Origin: JADJNW01 sp964549655
GTDB lineage: Bacteria > Bacteroidota > Bacteroidia > Chitinophagales > Saprospiraceae
Length of the DNA stretch: 64,000 nucleotides
Assembly (NCBI GenBank): GCA_964549655.1
Contig: CAZJXN010000001.1
Span: 1 to 64,000 of the forward strand
Direction of reading: 5' to 3'
The notes below the pieces were generated by a model. That model made no database searches. It was given only the letters and a program-made list of their open reading frames with translations, and had not been told where the DNA came from. The position numbers and the translations under genes are program-made. Each line of letters begins with the position of its first letter. Position 1 is the stretch's first letter. Shown here piece by piece: positions 9,177 through 18,172 of this stretch.

Positions 9177-9265
9177 TTTTAAATTTTTAATGTTGAATGA
9201 TTAATATTGTTTCGTATTTTACGAATTCCATTTAGTATTAAACATTGAACATTCAAAATACTCAA
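9166..9265. repeat. Inverted AT-rich words between two plus-strand genes
   Basis: CTAATGTTTAAT and TTTTTAATGTTGAATGAT on the left face ATTAAACATTGAACATTC on the right, with an AT-rich centre containing ATTTTACGAAT. The arrangement is like the other inverted word arrays of this window with another word (TTAATGTT). The right arm runs up to the start codon of the helicase. Confidence 0.5.
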
Positions 9266-11548
9266 ATGAGTAAGAATTATTTAGACGAATTAAATCCCGT
9301 GCAACGGCAAGCGGCGATAGCTACGGAAGGTCCGGTGCTGGTGGTGGCGGGTCCGGGGTCGGGCAAGACGCGGGTGCTTACGTATCGCATTGCGCATATC
9401 ATCGAGAGTGGGGCGGCACCGTGGGAAGTGCTGGCGTTGACGTTTACGAATAAAGCGGCGCGAGAGATGAAGGAGCGGATTTCAAAAGTCGTGGGCGAGC
9501 GAGCGAATCAAGTGTGGGCGGGTACGTTTCACTCTATTTTTTCGCGCATTTTGCGGGTAGAAGCGGATAAGATTGGCTATTCCTCCAATTTTACAATCTA
9601 TGATACCGAAGATACGAATAGTGTGTTGAATGCAGTGATGAAAGAAATGAATCTGGATAAGACGGTTTATAATACAAATGCGATTCGCGCTCGAATTTCC
9701 TCAGCTAAAAGCAATTTAATTACACCGAAATTATATTTAGAAAATGAAGAACTGATGTCGCAAGATCGGATGTCAAAACGTCCGCTCACCGCTCAGGTTT
9801 ATGAGAAGTATGTGGCACGTTGCAAGCGTTCGGGTGCAATGGATTTTGATGATTTATTATATCGCTTATATGAGTTATTACAAAAAAATCCGGACGGCGT
9901 TTTAGAAAAATATCGGAAGAAATTTCGCTATGTATTGGTAGATGAATTTCAGGATACCAATTATTTGCAATATGCGATTATAAAAAAATTGGTGCAATAT
10001 GAGGGTAGTCCGCGCAACATTTGCGTGGTGGGCGATGATGCACAAAGTATTTACGGCTTTCGCGGCGCGACGATTCAAAACATTTTGGATTTTGAAACAG
10101 ATTTTAAACCTTATGGATTTCAAGTTTTTAAATTAGAACAAAATTATCGCTCGACCGACCACATCGTACAGGCTGCAAATGAAGTAATTGGGTATAATCG
10201 GAAGCAAATTCAAAAGAAAATCTGGTCGGACAAAGGCGTTGGGCATCGCATCAAAGTCATCAAAGCCCTCACCGATACGGAAGAAGGCAAGCGCGTAGTG
10301 GATACGATCTCCGAACAAAAAAATCGCTACCATCTGCGCAATAGCGACATCGCCATCTTGTATCGCACTAATTCTCAGTCCCGTATATTTGAAGAATATT
10401 TGCGACGTAATAATATTTCGTACCGCGTTTATGGTGGTTTGTCTTTTTACCAACGCAAGGAAGTCAAAGATTTAATTGCATATTTACGATTGGCGGTCAA
10501 TCAAGTGGATGAAGAAGCTTTGCGCCGAGTGATTAATTATCCGCGTCGGGGCATCGGCGATTCTACGGTGGATAAATTCAACGCGTATGCCGGACAGAAC
10601 GATGTACCGATGTGGAGTGCCTTGAAACAAGTGCAAATCAGTGGTCGGACGCAAAGCACGATTATCAATTTTGTAGGCATGATAGAAGATTTTGCTGGTA
10701 AAGCCCAAACGAACAACGCTTATGATATTGCCAATTACATTGCGAAACGCTCCGGTATTATAGATGAATTAAAAAATGATACGACGATAGAAGGCGCGGG
10801 TCGCCTCGAAAACGTGAACTCCTTACTCGACGGTATCAAAGCATTTGTGGAAGATGATGGTATCGAAGTGGAAGGGCAGCCCGAAAATAGCACGAGCCTC
10901 GCCGCTTATTTACAAAATATCGCCCTGATTACCGATTTGGATAAAGAAGGAGACGAGGTAGACCGCGTCACGCTGATGTCCGTCCACTCTGCTAAAGGCT
11001 TGGAATTCAAGTCGGTATTTGTAGTTGGATTGGAAGAAAATCTATTTCCGTCGTTTATGTCCAATGAAAGTATAGACGGGCTGGATGAAGAGCGCCGCCT
11101 GTTTTATGTTGCCATCACGCGTGCCGAGGAATATTTGACGATTTCGTACGCGGCGCAACGGTATCGGTTTGGAACGCAGCGCATGAGCGAGCCGAGCCGT
11201 TTCTTAGGCGAATTGCCAACACAAAGTATTGAGAGTACGTCCTCCATTCGCAGCAATCAGGAGCGAGAAGAAAGTCCACTCGCCAGAGTGGTCGGCAATT
11301 TTATGCGCAAAACGGCTGCGCCACCATCTTCTGCCATTGCCATTGACCCTGCCACTTTCCATCCCAGCCCTACCGAACAAATCACGAAAGGTATGACTAT
11401 TTTACATTTAAAATTTGGCGAAGGCGAAGTGCTAAATGTAGAGGGTAACAAAGACAATCCCGTTGCTACTATTCATTTTAAAGACATTGAAGCGCCGCAA
11501 CAAAGAAGGATTATGTTGAAATATGCGAAGGTGCAGATTGTGGAATAA
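9266..11548 (+). CDS. ATP-dependent DNA helicase, UvrD/PcrA family
   Basis: A 760-aa superfamily 1A 3'-5' helicase. Motifs in order are Q motif (LNPVQRQA), Walker A GPGSGKTR (29-36), Ia TFTNKAAREM, Walker B DEFQDTN, III GDDAQSIYGFRG, IV QNYRST, V VHSAKGLEF and VI RRLFYVAITRA. The C-terminal ~60 residues (HLKFGEGEVLNVEG) match the PcrA/UvrD tail that binds RNA polymerase. The protein acts in nucleotide excision and mismatch repair and in displacement of obstacles. The ATG at 9266 is preferred to an upstream TTG at 9245, as it gives the usual short N-terminus. Confidence 0.95.
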   Translation: MSKNYLDELNPVQRQAAIATEGPVLVVAGPGSGKTRVLTYRIAHIIESGAAPWEVLALTFTNKAAREMKERISKVVGERANQVWAGTFHSIFSRILRVEADKIGYSSNFTIYDTEDTNSVLNAVMKEMNLDKTVYNTNAIRARISSAKSNLITPKLYLENEELMSQDRMSKRPLTAQVYEKYVARCKRSGAMDFDDLLYRLYELLQKNPDGVLEKYRKKFRYVLVDEFQDTNYLQYAIIKKLVQYEGSPRNICVVGDDAQSIYGFRGATIQNILDFETDFKPYGFQVFKLEQNYRSTDHIVQAANEVIGYNRKQIQKKIWSDKGVGHRIKVIKALTDTEEGKRVVDTISEQKNRYHLRNSDIAILYRTNSQSRIFEEYLRRNNISYRVYGGLSFYQRKEVKDLIAYLRLAVNQVDEEALRRVINYPRRGIGDSTVDKFNAYAGQNDVPMWSALKQVQISGRTQSTIINFVGMIEDFAGKAQTNNAYDIANYIAKRSGIIDELKNDTTIEGAGRLENVNSLLDGIKAFVEDDGIEVEGQPENSTSLAAYLQNIALITDLDKEGDEVDRVTLMSVHSAKGLEFKSVFVVGLEENLFPSFMSNESIDGLDEERRLFYVAITRAEEYLTISYAAQRYRFGTQRMSEPSRFLGELPTQSIESTSSIRSNQEREESPLARVVGNFMRKTAAPPSSAIAIDPATFHPSPTEQITKGMTILHLKFGEGEVLNVEGNKDNPVATIHFKDIEAPQQRRIMLKYAKVQIVE

Positions 11549-11572
11549 AAAAAGGGGACATCTTCCAAAAAT

Positions 11573-12067
11573 CTACTCCCTCTTCTCGTACTGTTCTTGA
11601 TGCTGCTTTTTAAGCCGTCGATAGGTTTCATCCGCTTTCGCCAATTGCCATTTTTTATAGAAAATGAGAGCAGATTCGGCTTTGATGGGGTCTTGTTCGC
11701 GGGGTAATTCGGCTCGACCATGTGCGCCGCTTTGCCCTTTTTTATCACTTGGCACAGGTCCATCGTATTTCTTACCCGTTTTATGATTGGCATAGCGACG
11801 CGAACGGGTGTAGCCCATCTGCAAAAACTTACGCGCCATATCCATGCCGACAAAATCTCTGTGCTCTTTGTATTCTAAAAAAAGTTGGTAGATTTTTTGA
11901 GAGGAGTCGCGTGCAATATCCGGCGTTTTGAATCGCCAATACGGTAGGATTTCACTTTTATAAGGTTCTATCAATAGCACACCCTGCTCGCCTTTCCCAA
12001 CTCGATAGCGTTCGGGCTGTTGACGAAAGTTAATCTGCTCAAAATCAAGGGAATAATCGAAAGTCAT
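11573..12067 (-). CDS. DUF4385 family protein
   Basis: A 164-aa soluble protein without signal peptide. The core, EQGVLLIEPYKSEILPYWRFKTP followed by DFVGMDMARKFLQMGYTRSRRYANHKTG, matches DUF4385, a widely spread family of unknown function. Its many conserved Arg, Lys, Tyr and Trp residues suggest nucleic-acid or nucleotide binding, which is inference only. It converges with the helicase gene over a 24-bp gap. The GGCAGT repeat array begins 8 bp upstream of its start codon. Confidence 0.8.
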   Translation of the reverse strand: MTFDYSLDFEQINFRQQPERYRVGKGEQGVLLIEPYKSEILPYWRFKTPDIARDSSQKIYQLFLEYKEHRDFVGMDMARKFLQMGYTRSRRYANHKTGKKYDGPVPSDKKGQSGAHGRAELPREQDPIKAESALIFYKKWQLAKADETYRRLKKQHQEQYEKRE

Positions 12068-12075
12068 ATTGAAAG

Positions 12076-12196
12076 TGGGCAGTTTTCAGTAGGCAGCGGG
12101 CAGTCAACGATGCATTTTTAAATTCAAAAGAATTAAAAATACTTTAAAATCTCGGCTAACTCTGCCAACTGTACACTGCCTACTGCTTACTTACTT
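12076..12196. repeat. Inverted GGCAGT heptamer arms
   Basis: The left arm is GTGGGCAGTTTTCAGTAGGC continuing to 12105, and the right arm starts TCTGCCAACTGTACACTGCC at 12161 and ends with TACTGCTTACTTACTTA. The centre of about 55 bp is AT-rich. The right arm ends at the stop codon of the next minus-strand gene. It is the same word family as 3287-3584, 27183-27202, 45423-45538 and 47362-47416. Confidence 0.7.
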
Positions 12197-12713
12197 ATTG
12201 CTTCGGTGGTACGCCATTCTTTTCTTTGGTCTGCATGTGCTGCTGCTTCATTTGCTCGTGTTCGGCTACCATTCCCTCGTGCTCTTGCATCATGCGGGCA
12301 TGGTCCGCTTTTATTTTGTCGTGTTCCGTTTTCAGCGTTGCTTCTTCTACCTCACCCGAGTTGTGGCGGTCTTCCATTGCTTTGAATTCGTCAATGAGTT
12401 GGCGGTGGGTTTGTATCATTTCTTCGTGCTGCTTCATAGTTGCATCGTGGGTAGCCAGCATGGTAGTTACGGTAGTGCTGTCGGTAGCAGTAGTGCCTGC
12501 GCCTACAGAGTTGCGCAGTTCATTCGTCATGTCGTCGTGTTCTCGCTTCATGCGCTCGTGCGATTCTTCCATTCGTTCATGGTCTTCCTCTATCTTTTCG
12601 ATGTCCGCCATCATTTGTTTGTGGGCTTCACTTTCCGCAGCATTTTTCTTTGCGCAAGCAGTCACAGCAGCACTGAGAGACAAGGCTAAAGCAAAATATA
12701 ATAACTTCTTCAT
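12195..12713 (-). CDS. His/Met-rich coiled-coil lipoprotein
   Basis: A 172-aa lipoprotein (signal ending AAVTAC, Cys20) that is nearly all charged helix after the lipobox. HxxM occurs seven times (HERM twice, HDDM, HEEM, HARM, HEGM, HEQM) with a mostly seven-residue spacing, so His and Met recur on one face of a predicted coiled coil. That suggests metal (Cu/Ag) binding in the periplasm, but no family is recognised. It is followed downstream by the heptamer repeat and preceded by another coiled-coil lipoprotein gene on the same strand. Confidence 0.72.
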   Translation of the reverse strand: MKKLLYFALALSLSAAVTACAKKNAAESEAHKQMMADIEKIEEDHERMEESHERMKREHDDMTNELRNSVGAGTTATDSTTVTTMLATHDATMKQHEEMIQTHRQLIDEFKAMEDRHNSGEVEEATLKTEHDKIKADHARMMQEHEGMVAEHEQMKQQHMQTKEKNGVPPKQ

Positions 12714-12875
12714 AATTGAATGTGGTTTTAGTTATTTCACATACGAGTGGAAGTGGGGAAAAGATTTTTGAAATAATAAAAAAGTGAAAAACGGACACTG
12801 GACACGCTTACTCAGCTCAACTTTCTTTTACAGATCGCAGGCAAAAAAAATATGCGGAGAAAGTCGTAAAAAAAA

Positions 12876-13433
12876 TTACTGCACCAGTGGAAGTCCCTGC
12901 AACGGTGCGATTTCGTTGTACTTCATCTCTATTTCTTTGTTCAATTCGGCTACTTGTGCTTCCCAAACTTTTATTTTAGCATTGGCATCATCAATGGCTT
13001 TTCGGAAACCGGTCATGGATTCTTTGAGATTGCCCTTGAATTTTGAACCGCCATTTAGCTCATTTTTCATTGCTTCCAACTGCGGTTTATACGCATTCAT
13101 TTCATTGGCATAATTGCCTATTTCCTGCGCCAGCTTGGAGAATCTGCCATTGTAATCACTAAAACTACTTTGCAATTCCGCGAGCTTGCCGACGGGCGCA
13201 CCTTCCCCAATATTCATCCTCGCAGTCTCTTCATCCCGTGCCTCAGAAATACGGCTTTTATACATGGAATAAATCTCTAATTCGCCAGATAAACCTCTGT
13301 ACGTGTTGCGGATATTTTCAATAGCACTGTCATAATCAGACGATAGTTGAAGGATTTCTTCTCTGGAATTTTTCACATTTTTGCAAGCTGCAAAAGCGAT
13401 AATTAAAACAACAAAAAGCAGAAAATTTTTCAT
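12876..13433 (-). CDS. Coiled-coil lipoprotein of unknown function
   Basis: A 185-aa protein with a lipoprotein signal (LIIAFAACKN, Cys17) and a long predicted helical body. Segments AELQSSFSDYNGRFSKLAQE and DANAKIKVWEAQVAELNKEI show heptad-like spacing. Unlike its neighbour at 12195-12713 it is not rich in His or Met. I recognise no domain. It could be a periplasmic spacer or scaffold, which is a guess. About 160 bp with no clear signal separates the two genes. Confidence 0.68.
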   Translation of the reverse strand: MKNFLLFVVLIIAFAACKNVKNSREEILQLSSDYDSAIENIRNTYRGLSGELEIYSMYKSRISEARDEETARMNIGEGAPVGKLAELQSSFSDYNGRFSKLAQEIGNYANEMNAYKPQLEAMKNELNGGSKFKGNLKESMTGFRKAIDDANAKIKVWEAQVAELNKEIEMKYNEIAPLQGLPLVQ

Positions 13434-13495
13434 GGTGTTTATAATTTTGATAAAACGAACGCAAAGATAGGAAAAGTCAAAATCTAAAATATGAA

Positions 13496-13529
13496 AAACC
13501 TACAAGGTTTCCAAAAACCTTATAGGTTT
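13496..13529 (-). terminator. Terminator overlapping a stop codon
   Basis: AAACCTACAAGGTTT and AAACCTTATAGGTTT form a 15-bp stem (one mismatch) with a CCAA loop. On the minus strand TTTTTCATATTTTAG follows, a usable U-tract. The stop codon of the minus-strand gene at 13520 lies inside the stem. A half copy (AAACCTATAAGGTTTCC) stands alone at 47201-47217, so this is a repeated word in the genome. Confidence 0.7.
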
Positions 13530-15241
13530 GTAACAACGGCGGCATGTTTGGACGCAATTAAAATGCGGTTTAGAATCGTCAACGTAATCAAGTACGTCGG
13601 CTTCACGCCATCCAAGCCCAGACTGCCGGAAGCAAGCGTATGTCCTGTGAGCAGCGGATTGTCAGACCCGTAATACGCATAATACAACGCCACATCTTCC
13701 CGAATACTGCGCCGAATTTTAGCAGCCGCTTGAATCGCTTTTTGATAATGCGCCCCTTCCATTTCCAGCCCAATTGCTTGCCAAGACGATTTTAAAAAAT
13801 AGCGCAAAATATCTTTATTCTGCAACGAAGTACCCAGCACCGTTATCATCGAGCCCTCGTACACTGCCAGTCCATGCCCTTCAAAATCCGCTTTGGAAAG
13901 TCTATTTTCCAATGGATAATTGTCCGTCGTACCTTCAAAAACAAAAGCAGTGGGCACCATAATATCGCCTTTTCCACCTTCCAGAATGCCCGCTTTACCC
14001 ATGATAGAAACCGATTCTACTTCCAAGCCTTGTTTGCCTTGTGCAGTTTCAAAAGGTTTCAATAATTCATCCATGGTTTCAAACGCCTGTTCGCCAAAAG
14101 CATAATCCATGACGATTAAGAGGGGTTGTTGCTCCTGAATGTAAGCTTCATTCCAATTGATTTCCATTGGTAGCTGCGCGGTATCCATTTGAGCGGTATC
14201 AAATATTTGCACCGAAATATTCGTGCCGATGGTGTCGTCCAATTGGTACATTCCGTTTTGCAAGGCGTATTGCTTCACCCTATTTCGTAAGTCGGCATTG
14301 CTTTCTATGCTCAACTCGCGTGCCAATTCTTCCACCGAGTCAGAAGCGGTTGCAAGTGCTGCTGTTGCATAAAAGCAATTCATCACGCTATGCGGATTCG
14401 CGCTGATAATGTGTAGGGGGCGATGTAACCAGTCCTTTTCCGCTAAAAATTGTCGGATATTATTTGCCCATCCTTCGCCATAATGATGATGCCCCACGCG
14501 CTCGCGCAAGGCAGGCGAGAAGAAAATTTCCCGGTCTTGTTTTTCATTTTCTTCTTCATACGACAAGCGACCAAGCCAATAAGTGATATGAAAAATACTA
14601 TTCACATGACTATCGGCGGCAAAGCGTTTGGCAACGGTGGTTATTTCATTATAAGTGCGTCCCAGTAGAGTAGAGAGATAAGTATAAGCGACTTCTCGGT
14701 CAAATTCCTCGCCTTTTGCTTCTGCATTTAACACAATATCTTCTAATTGGAGCCACTCGCGGCGCAATCTACCTTTTTGGTCTCCGCTGTTGATGCGTAT
14801 TTTTTCTGCTTCTACATATAAGAAAGTCAAATGTGTCAGGATGTCATAAATATCGCTTCTGCCACGCGTCATCTCGATAAACATCTGCTCGGCATCTATG
14901 CGGTAGCAATTGCGGCGGCGCTTGGGCGGCACTATTTTTTGAAAATCCGACTGCTCCAATCCTTCCCTGGAAATCAATTTAATATACCGACATTCTTCAA
15001 TGCCTTTCGGCAAACGCTGAAATACATATAACAATCCTTCTAATTCTACCCGCTCCGGGTCGTTTACGGAACCGTAAATTTCGGGTTGTAAAATTTTCAG
15101 ATTTTCAATCAATTCCGTCCCTGAAACGCCTAATGGCTTATAGCTACCGCGAATGAATAAATGCCGCATAGCAATGTAGAGCCGCTCAATGGCGGCGCGG
15201 GATTCGTGCGCGCGCGTACGGGGTGTGAGGATGGAAGCCAT
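13520..15241 (-). CDS. Probable DUF6909 protein, nucleoside-phosphorylase-like C-terminus
   Basis: A large soluble protein of 573 aa. The start at 15241 (MASILTPRTRAHESRAAIER) is chosen because the frame upstream is leader-like. The N-terminal half is helical (RLYIAMRHLFIRGSYKPLG). The C-terminal half contains GKAGILEGGKGDIMVPTAF and GLEMEGAHYQKAI; in the PNP/UDP phosphorylase and MTA/SAH nucleosidase superfamily, an MEGA motif binds the ribose. I believe this is the Bacteroidota DUF6909 family. A nucleosidase-like activity is inference. The promoter region is shared with the divergent gene at 15375 and contains two CCAAAC dyads. Confidence 0.65.
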   Translation of the reverse strand: MASILTPRTRAHESRAAIERLYIAMRHLFIRGSYKPLGVSGTELIENLKILQPEIYGSVNDPERVELEGLLYVFQRLPKGIEECRYIKLISREGLEQSDFQKIVPPKRRRNCYRIDAEQMFIEMTRGRSDIYDILTHLTFLYVEAEKIRINSGDQKGRLRREWLQLEDIVLNAEAKGEEFDREVAYTYLSTLLGRTYNEITTVAKRFAADSHVNSIFHITYWLGRLSYEEENEKQDREIFFSPALRERVGHHHYGEGWANNIRQFLAEKDWLHRPLHIISANPHSVMNCFYATAALATASDSVEELARELSIESNADLRNRVKQYALQNGMYQLDDTIGTNISVQIFDTAQMDTAQLPMEINWNEAYIQEQQPLLIVMDYAFGEQAFETMDELLKPFETAQGKQGLEVESVSIMGKAGILEGGKGDIMVPTAFVFEGTTDNYPLENRLSKADFEGHGLAVYEGSMITVLGTSLQNKDILRYFLKSSWQAIGLEMEGAHYQKAIQAAAKIRRSIREDVALYYAYYGSDNPLLTGHTLASGSLGLDGVKPTYLITLTILNRILIASKHAAVVTNL

Positions 15242-15298
15242 ATTGAAAGTACAATTTTCGAGGTACGAAGTATGAATAGATGCAAAGATAAGATAGTA

Positions 15299-15343
15299 GC
15301 CAAACTTGTTTGGCTTTTTTGTAATAACCAAACAAGTTTGGTT
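15299..15343. promoter_or_regulatory. Two CCAAAC-WW-GTTTGG dyads in a divergent promoter region
   Basis: GCCAAACTTGTTTGGC (15299-15314) and AACCAAACAAGTTTGGTT (15326-15343) lie 11 bp apart between two divergent genes. The first is followed by TTTTTT and could act as a small terminator on the plus strand; the pair could equally be an operator for a dimeric regulator. The same core recurs at 8612-8625 and 16008-16021. Confidence 0.5.
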
Positions 15344-15374
15344 AATTTTACAACTTCACTTTTACAAAAAACAC

Positions 15375-15971
15375 ATGACATTTTCATATACCAATCGCCA
15401 AGGCGACACTTACTATTTTAAAGCTATCCAAACAGCTAAAGGCGGCACTCGTTATTATTTAACGAAGAACGCCCATGCAGAAGATTTAATAGAAGAAGTG
15501 CCCCGAGGTTTTGAAGTGTTAGAAACAATAGATGAAGCGCGCGTAAAAATCAGAAAGATCATCCCTTTATTGGTATCAAAAGATGAAATCGAAATGGTAC
15601 GACAAGCTGTGGCGGATTTATCAGCTCTAAATGATTTTATCGCATATGGAGAAGGGAACATTATAACAGTCTGGTATTCTCAATTTAATTCGTTAGCAGG
15701 TATAGAAGAGCAAGTCTCACACGAAGAAGCATTAGAAATGCATGGCGAACAAATGCTTCGCTGGAAAAAATACTATGATGCAATGCACTTTGTATTGGTG
15801 GACAAAAAGTCAAATTTGTGGGAAGTCCATCGCCGCGTTTTTACGAGTCTCATAGGAGCTTATGCTTTGCTGGAGCAGTCAAATGATTTAGATTATTTGG
15901 GAGACAAATATTGCCCACACTTAGGGCGGGACAGTTTTTTTCAATTGAACCCACTTGGGTGGGAGGAGTGA
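15375..15971 (+). CDS. Conserved hypothetical protein
   Basis: A 198-aa soluble protein starting MTFSYTNRQGDTYYFKAIQT. The opening (TNRQGxTYY, then GGTRYYLTKN, VPRGFEVLE) resembles a family of unannotated proteins that begin with a small beta-domain; the rest is helical with several conserved-looking Trp and Tyr (VWYSQFN, MLRWKKYYDAMHF). I do not know a function. The gene is bracketed by CCAAAC-WW-GTTTGG dyads on both sides (15299-15343 and 16006-16023), which might mark regulation or past insertion as a cassette. Confidence 0.65.
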   Translation: MTFSYTNRQGDTYYFKAIQTAKGGTRYYLTKNAHAEDLIEEVPRGFEVLETIDEARVKIRKIIPLLVSKDEIEMVRQAVADLSALNDFIAYGEGNIITVWYSQFNSLAGIEEQVSHEEALEMHGEQMLRWKKYYDAMHFVLVDKKSNLWEVHRRVFTSLIGAYALLEQSNDLDYLGDKYCPHLGRDSFFQLNPLGWEE

Positions 15972-16005
15972 TGACCCAACTTGTTTAGTTTATAATATTC
16001 TTTAA

Positions 16006-16023
16006 ATCCAAACAAGTTTGGAT
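16006..16023. repeat. CCAAAC-AA-GTTTGG dyad
   Basis: ATCCAAACAAGTTTGGAT forms an 8-bp stem around AA. It lies between the stop of the plus-strand hypothetical gene and the stop of feoB. A degenerate copy, CCCAACTTGTTTAG, sits at 15975-15988. The dyad may serve as a weak bidirectional terminator. Confidence 0.5.
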
Positions 16024-16024
16024 A

Positions 16025-18172
16025 TTACGATAAAAGCTGATACACCAACAAACTCCCCAAATATGCCATGCCACTCATAAACAAAAACTGCACGGCGGGC
16101 CACTTCCAACTATTCGTTTCGCGCTTCACCACTGCCAGCGTACTCATACATTGCATTGCAAAAACGTAGAAAATCAGAAGCGATAAAGCAGTTGCCAAAC
16201 TGTACACTTTTTCGCCGTTGGGGCGGCGTTCTTGCGCCATGCGTTGGCTCAGGGTAAGTTCGTCTTGCGCACTGCCGATGCTGTAAATCGTTGCCATTGT
16301 ACCGACAAAAACTTCTCGTGCCGCAAACGACGTAATCAACGCAATCCCTATTTTCCAATCAAAACCCAGCGGACGGATGACTGGCTCAATCGTTTTACCC
16401 AAAATACCGGCATACGAGGCTTCTATCTGACGTGCGGCGATTAAATCTTTGGTTTGCATTTCATCCAATTCATTTTCTTCGGCATACGTAATTGCATCTT
16501 TTTCTGCTTGTAATATTTTACCTGAAGGTCCAAAACTGGCGAGTGCCCAAAGAATAATAGAGATGACAATAATAATTTTACCAGCTTCGGTCACGAATGT
16601 TTTTACTTTTTCCCACACGGTGTACGCGACGTTGCGTAGGACAGGCGTTCGATATTCTGGCAATTCCAACAATAGAAAACTACGTTCTTTTGACTTTAAA
16701 ATCCATTTAAAAATCAATGCTGCTATCAGCGCGCCCAAAATGCCCAACAAGTACAAACCCATAAACGCCAAGCCTTGCAAGTTGAAAATACCCGCTACAG
16801 TTGTGGACGGAACGACAAAACCAATCAACGCCGTGTAAACCGGAATCCGCGCGGAGCAACTCGTGAGTGGAGTTACCAAAATGGTAATCAGTCGTTCTTT
16901 CCAATTGCTGATGGTGCGGGTGCTCATGATGGCTGGAATCGCGCAGGCATGACCAGAAATAAGTGCCACCACGCTGCGCCCATTCATACCAAAAGCCTGC
17001 ATAATGCGGTCGAATAGAAACGCCACCCGCGCCATGTAACCAACTTCTTCGAGTATAGAAATCAGAAAAAATAGAATCGCAATCTGTGGAATAAATACCA
17101 ACACGCCACTCAATCCCGCCAGAATTCCATCTGCCAGTAAACTCGACAACCAGCCCGTGCCTAAAATATATTTCAACCAATTGCCTCCGTCTGTAAACAC
17201 CGTTTCAATCCACGTCATTGGATATTCCGCCCAAGCGAAAATGGCTTGAAAAACGAAAAACATAATCGCAAAAAAGATAATGGGACCTGCAATCGAATGC
17301 GTCAACACCGCATCCAAACGCTCCGTTATTTTAGAAGGTTGCTGAGTGCCGCGCCGAATCGCTTGCCGTACAATCGGCGTGAATCGGTCGAAGCGTTGCA
17401 TCGTTTCTTCTACTTGTTGTCGCAGACTTATGAAACCAGCATCATTCACGCTTTGCTCAATGGCTAACCGCTGTGCAGGATTTAAAAAAGGAAGCCAATC
17501 GTAGTGATGCGCAATCAAAACCGCTTGAAAATCCGTCTGAATCTGCGGCAATTGCTCTTTGACGACGTTTGCGACTTGTATGGCTGCAACCGAAAGGGGA
17601 TAATAATTATTTTTTGAAACGTCTGTTTTTTTGGTAGCCGCTATTAAATCCAACATCTCTAATTTGAGCAACTCAATGCCGTTACCAGTGCGCCCGCTGA
17701 TGGCTATCACTGGAACATTCAATTGATTAGAAAGATAATCGGTGTCAATGTAAATGCCTTCTTTTTCGGCGATGTCGGACATATTGAGCGCCAAGATAAC
17801 GGGCAAACCCAAATCTTTCACTTGCGTCAGAAGCAACAAATGTTTTTCTAATTTGCTGACATCCGCGATGTAAAGAACCGCATCAGGAAAATTCGTATCG
17901 GTAGGATTGGCGAGGGTTTGCACGACGATGCGCTCATCTTGCGAGGTTGGATAAAAACTATACGTGCCAGGAAAATCTATGAGCGTGGCTTCGTGTTGCT
18001 GACTTAACGTGATTTTTCCAATTTTTTTTTCAACAGTGATGCCGGGGAAGTTGCCAGTTTTTTGGCGCAAGCCAGTCAGTTGATTAAAAACAGAGGATTT
18101 GCCGGCGTTGGGATTGCCGACGACCGCGAAGGTGAATACTTTGTTTGCTACTTTACTGCTTTTTTCACTCAT
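16025..18172 (-). CDS. feoB: Ferrous iron transporter FeoB
   Basis: A 715-aa inner-membrane Fe2+ transporter with an N-terminal G domain: G1 GNPNAGKSS (19-27), G3 DFPGTYS, G4 LNMSD, G5 SGRTGNG. The membrane part follows, with gate motifs CAIPAIM and SARIPVY and a C-terminal helix set. The ATG at 18172 overlaps the feoA stop as ATGA, so the pair is translationally coupled; the ATG five codons upstream is less likely. GTP binding drives or gates uptake of Fe2+ under low-oxygen conditions (family knowledge). No feoC is seen. Confidence 0.96.
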   Translation of the reverse strand: MSEKSSKVANKVFTFAVVGNPNAGKSSVFNQLTGLRQKTGNFPGITVEKKIGKITLSQQHEATLIDFPGTYSFYPTSQDERIVVQTLANPTDTNFPDAVLYIADVSKLEKHLLLLTQVKDLGLPVILALNMSDIAEKEGIYIDTDYLSNQLNVPVIAISGRTGNGIELLKLEMLDLIAATKKTDVSKNNYYPLSVAAIQVANVVKEQLPQIQTDFQAVLIAHHYDWLPFLNPAQRLAIEQSVNDAGFISLRQQVEETMQRFDRFTPIVRQAIRRGTQQPSKITERLDAVLTHSIAGPIIFFAIMFFVFQAIFAWAEYPMTWIETVFTDGGNWLKYILGTGWLSSLLADGILAGLSGVLVFIPQIAILFFLISILEEVGYMARVAFLFDRIMQAFGMNGRSVVALISGHACAIPAIMSTRTISNWKERLITILVTPLTSCSARIPVYTALIGFVVPSTTVAGIFNLQGLAFMGLYLLGILGALIAALIFKWILKSKERSFLLLELPEYRTPVLRNVAYTVWEKVKTFVTEAGKIIIVISIILWALASFGPSGKILQAEKDAITYAEENELDEMQTKDLIAARQIEASYAGILGKTIEPVIRPLGFDWKIGIALITSFAAREVFVGTMATIYSIGSAQDELTLSQRMAQERRPNGEKVYSLATALSLLIFYVFAMQCMSTLAVVKRETNSWKWPAVQFLFMSGMAYLGSLLVYQLLS

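Noticed and set aside
12226..12771. Plus-strand ORF of 181 codons, Ser/Cys-rich
   Set aside because: Antisense to the His/Met-rich lipoprotein; the bias is the reverse reading of GAA/CAT-rich codons.
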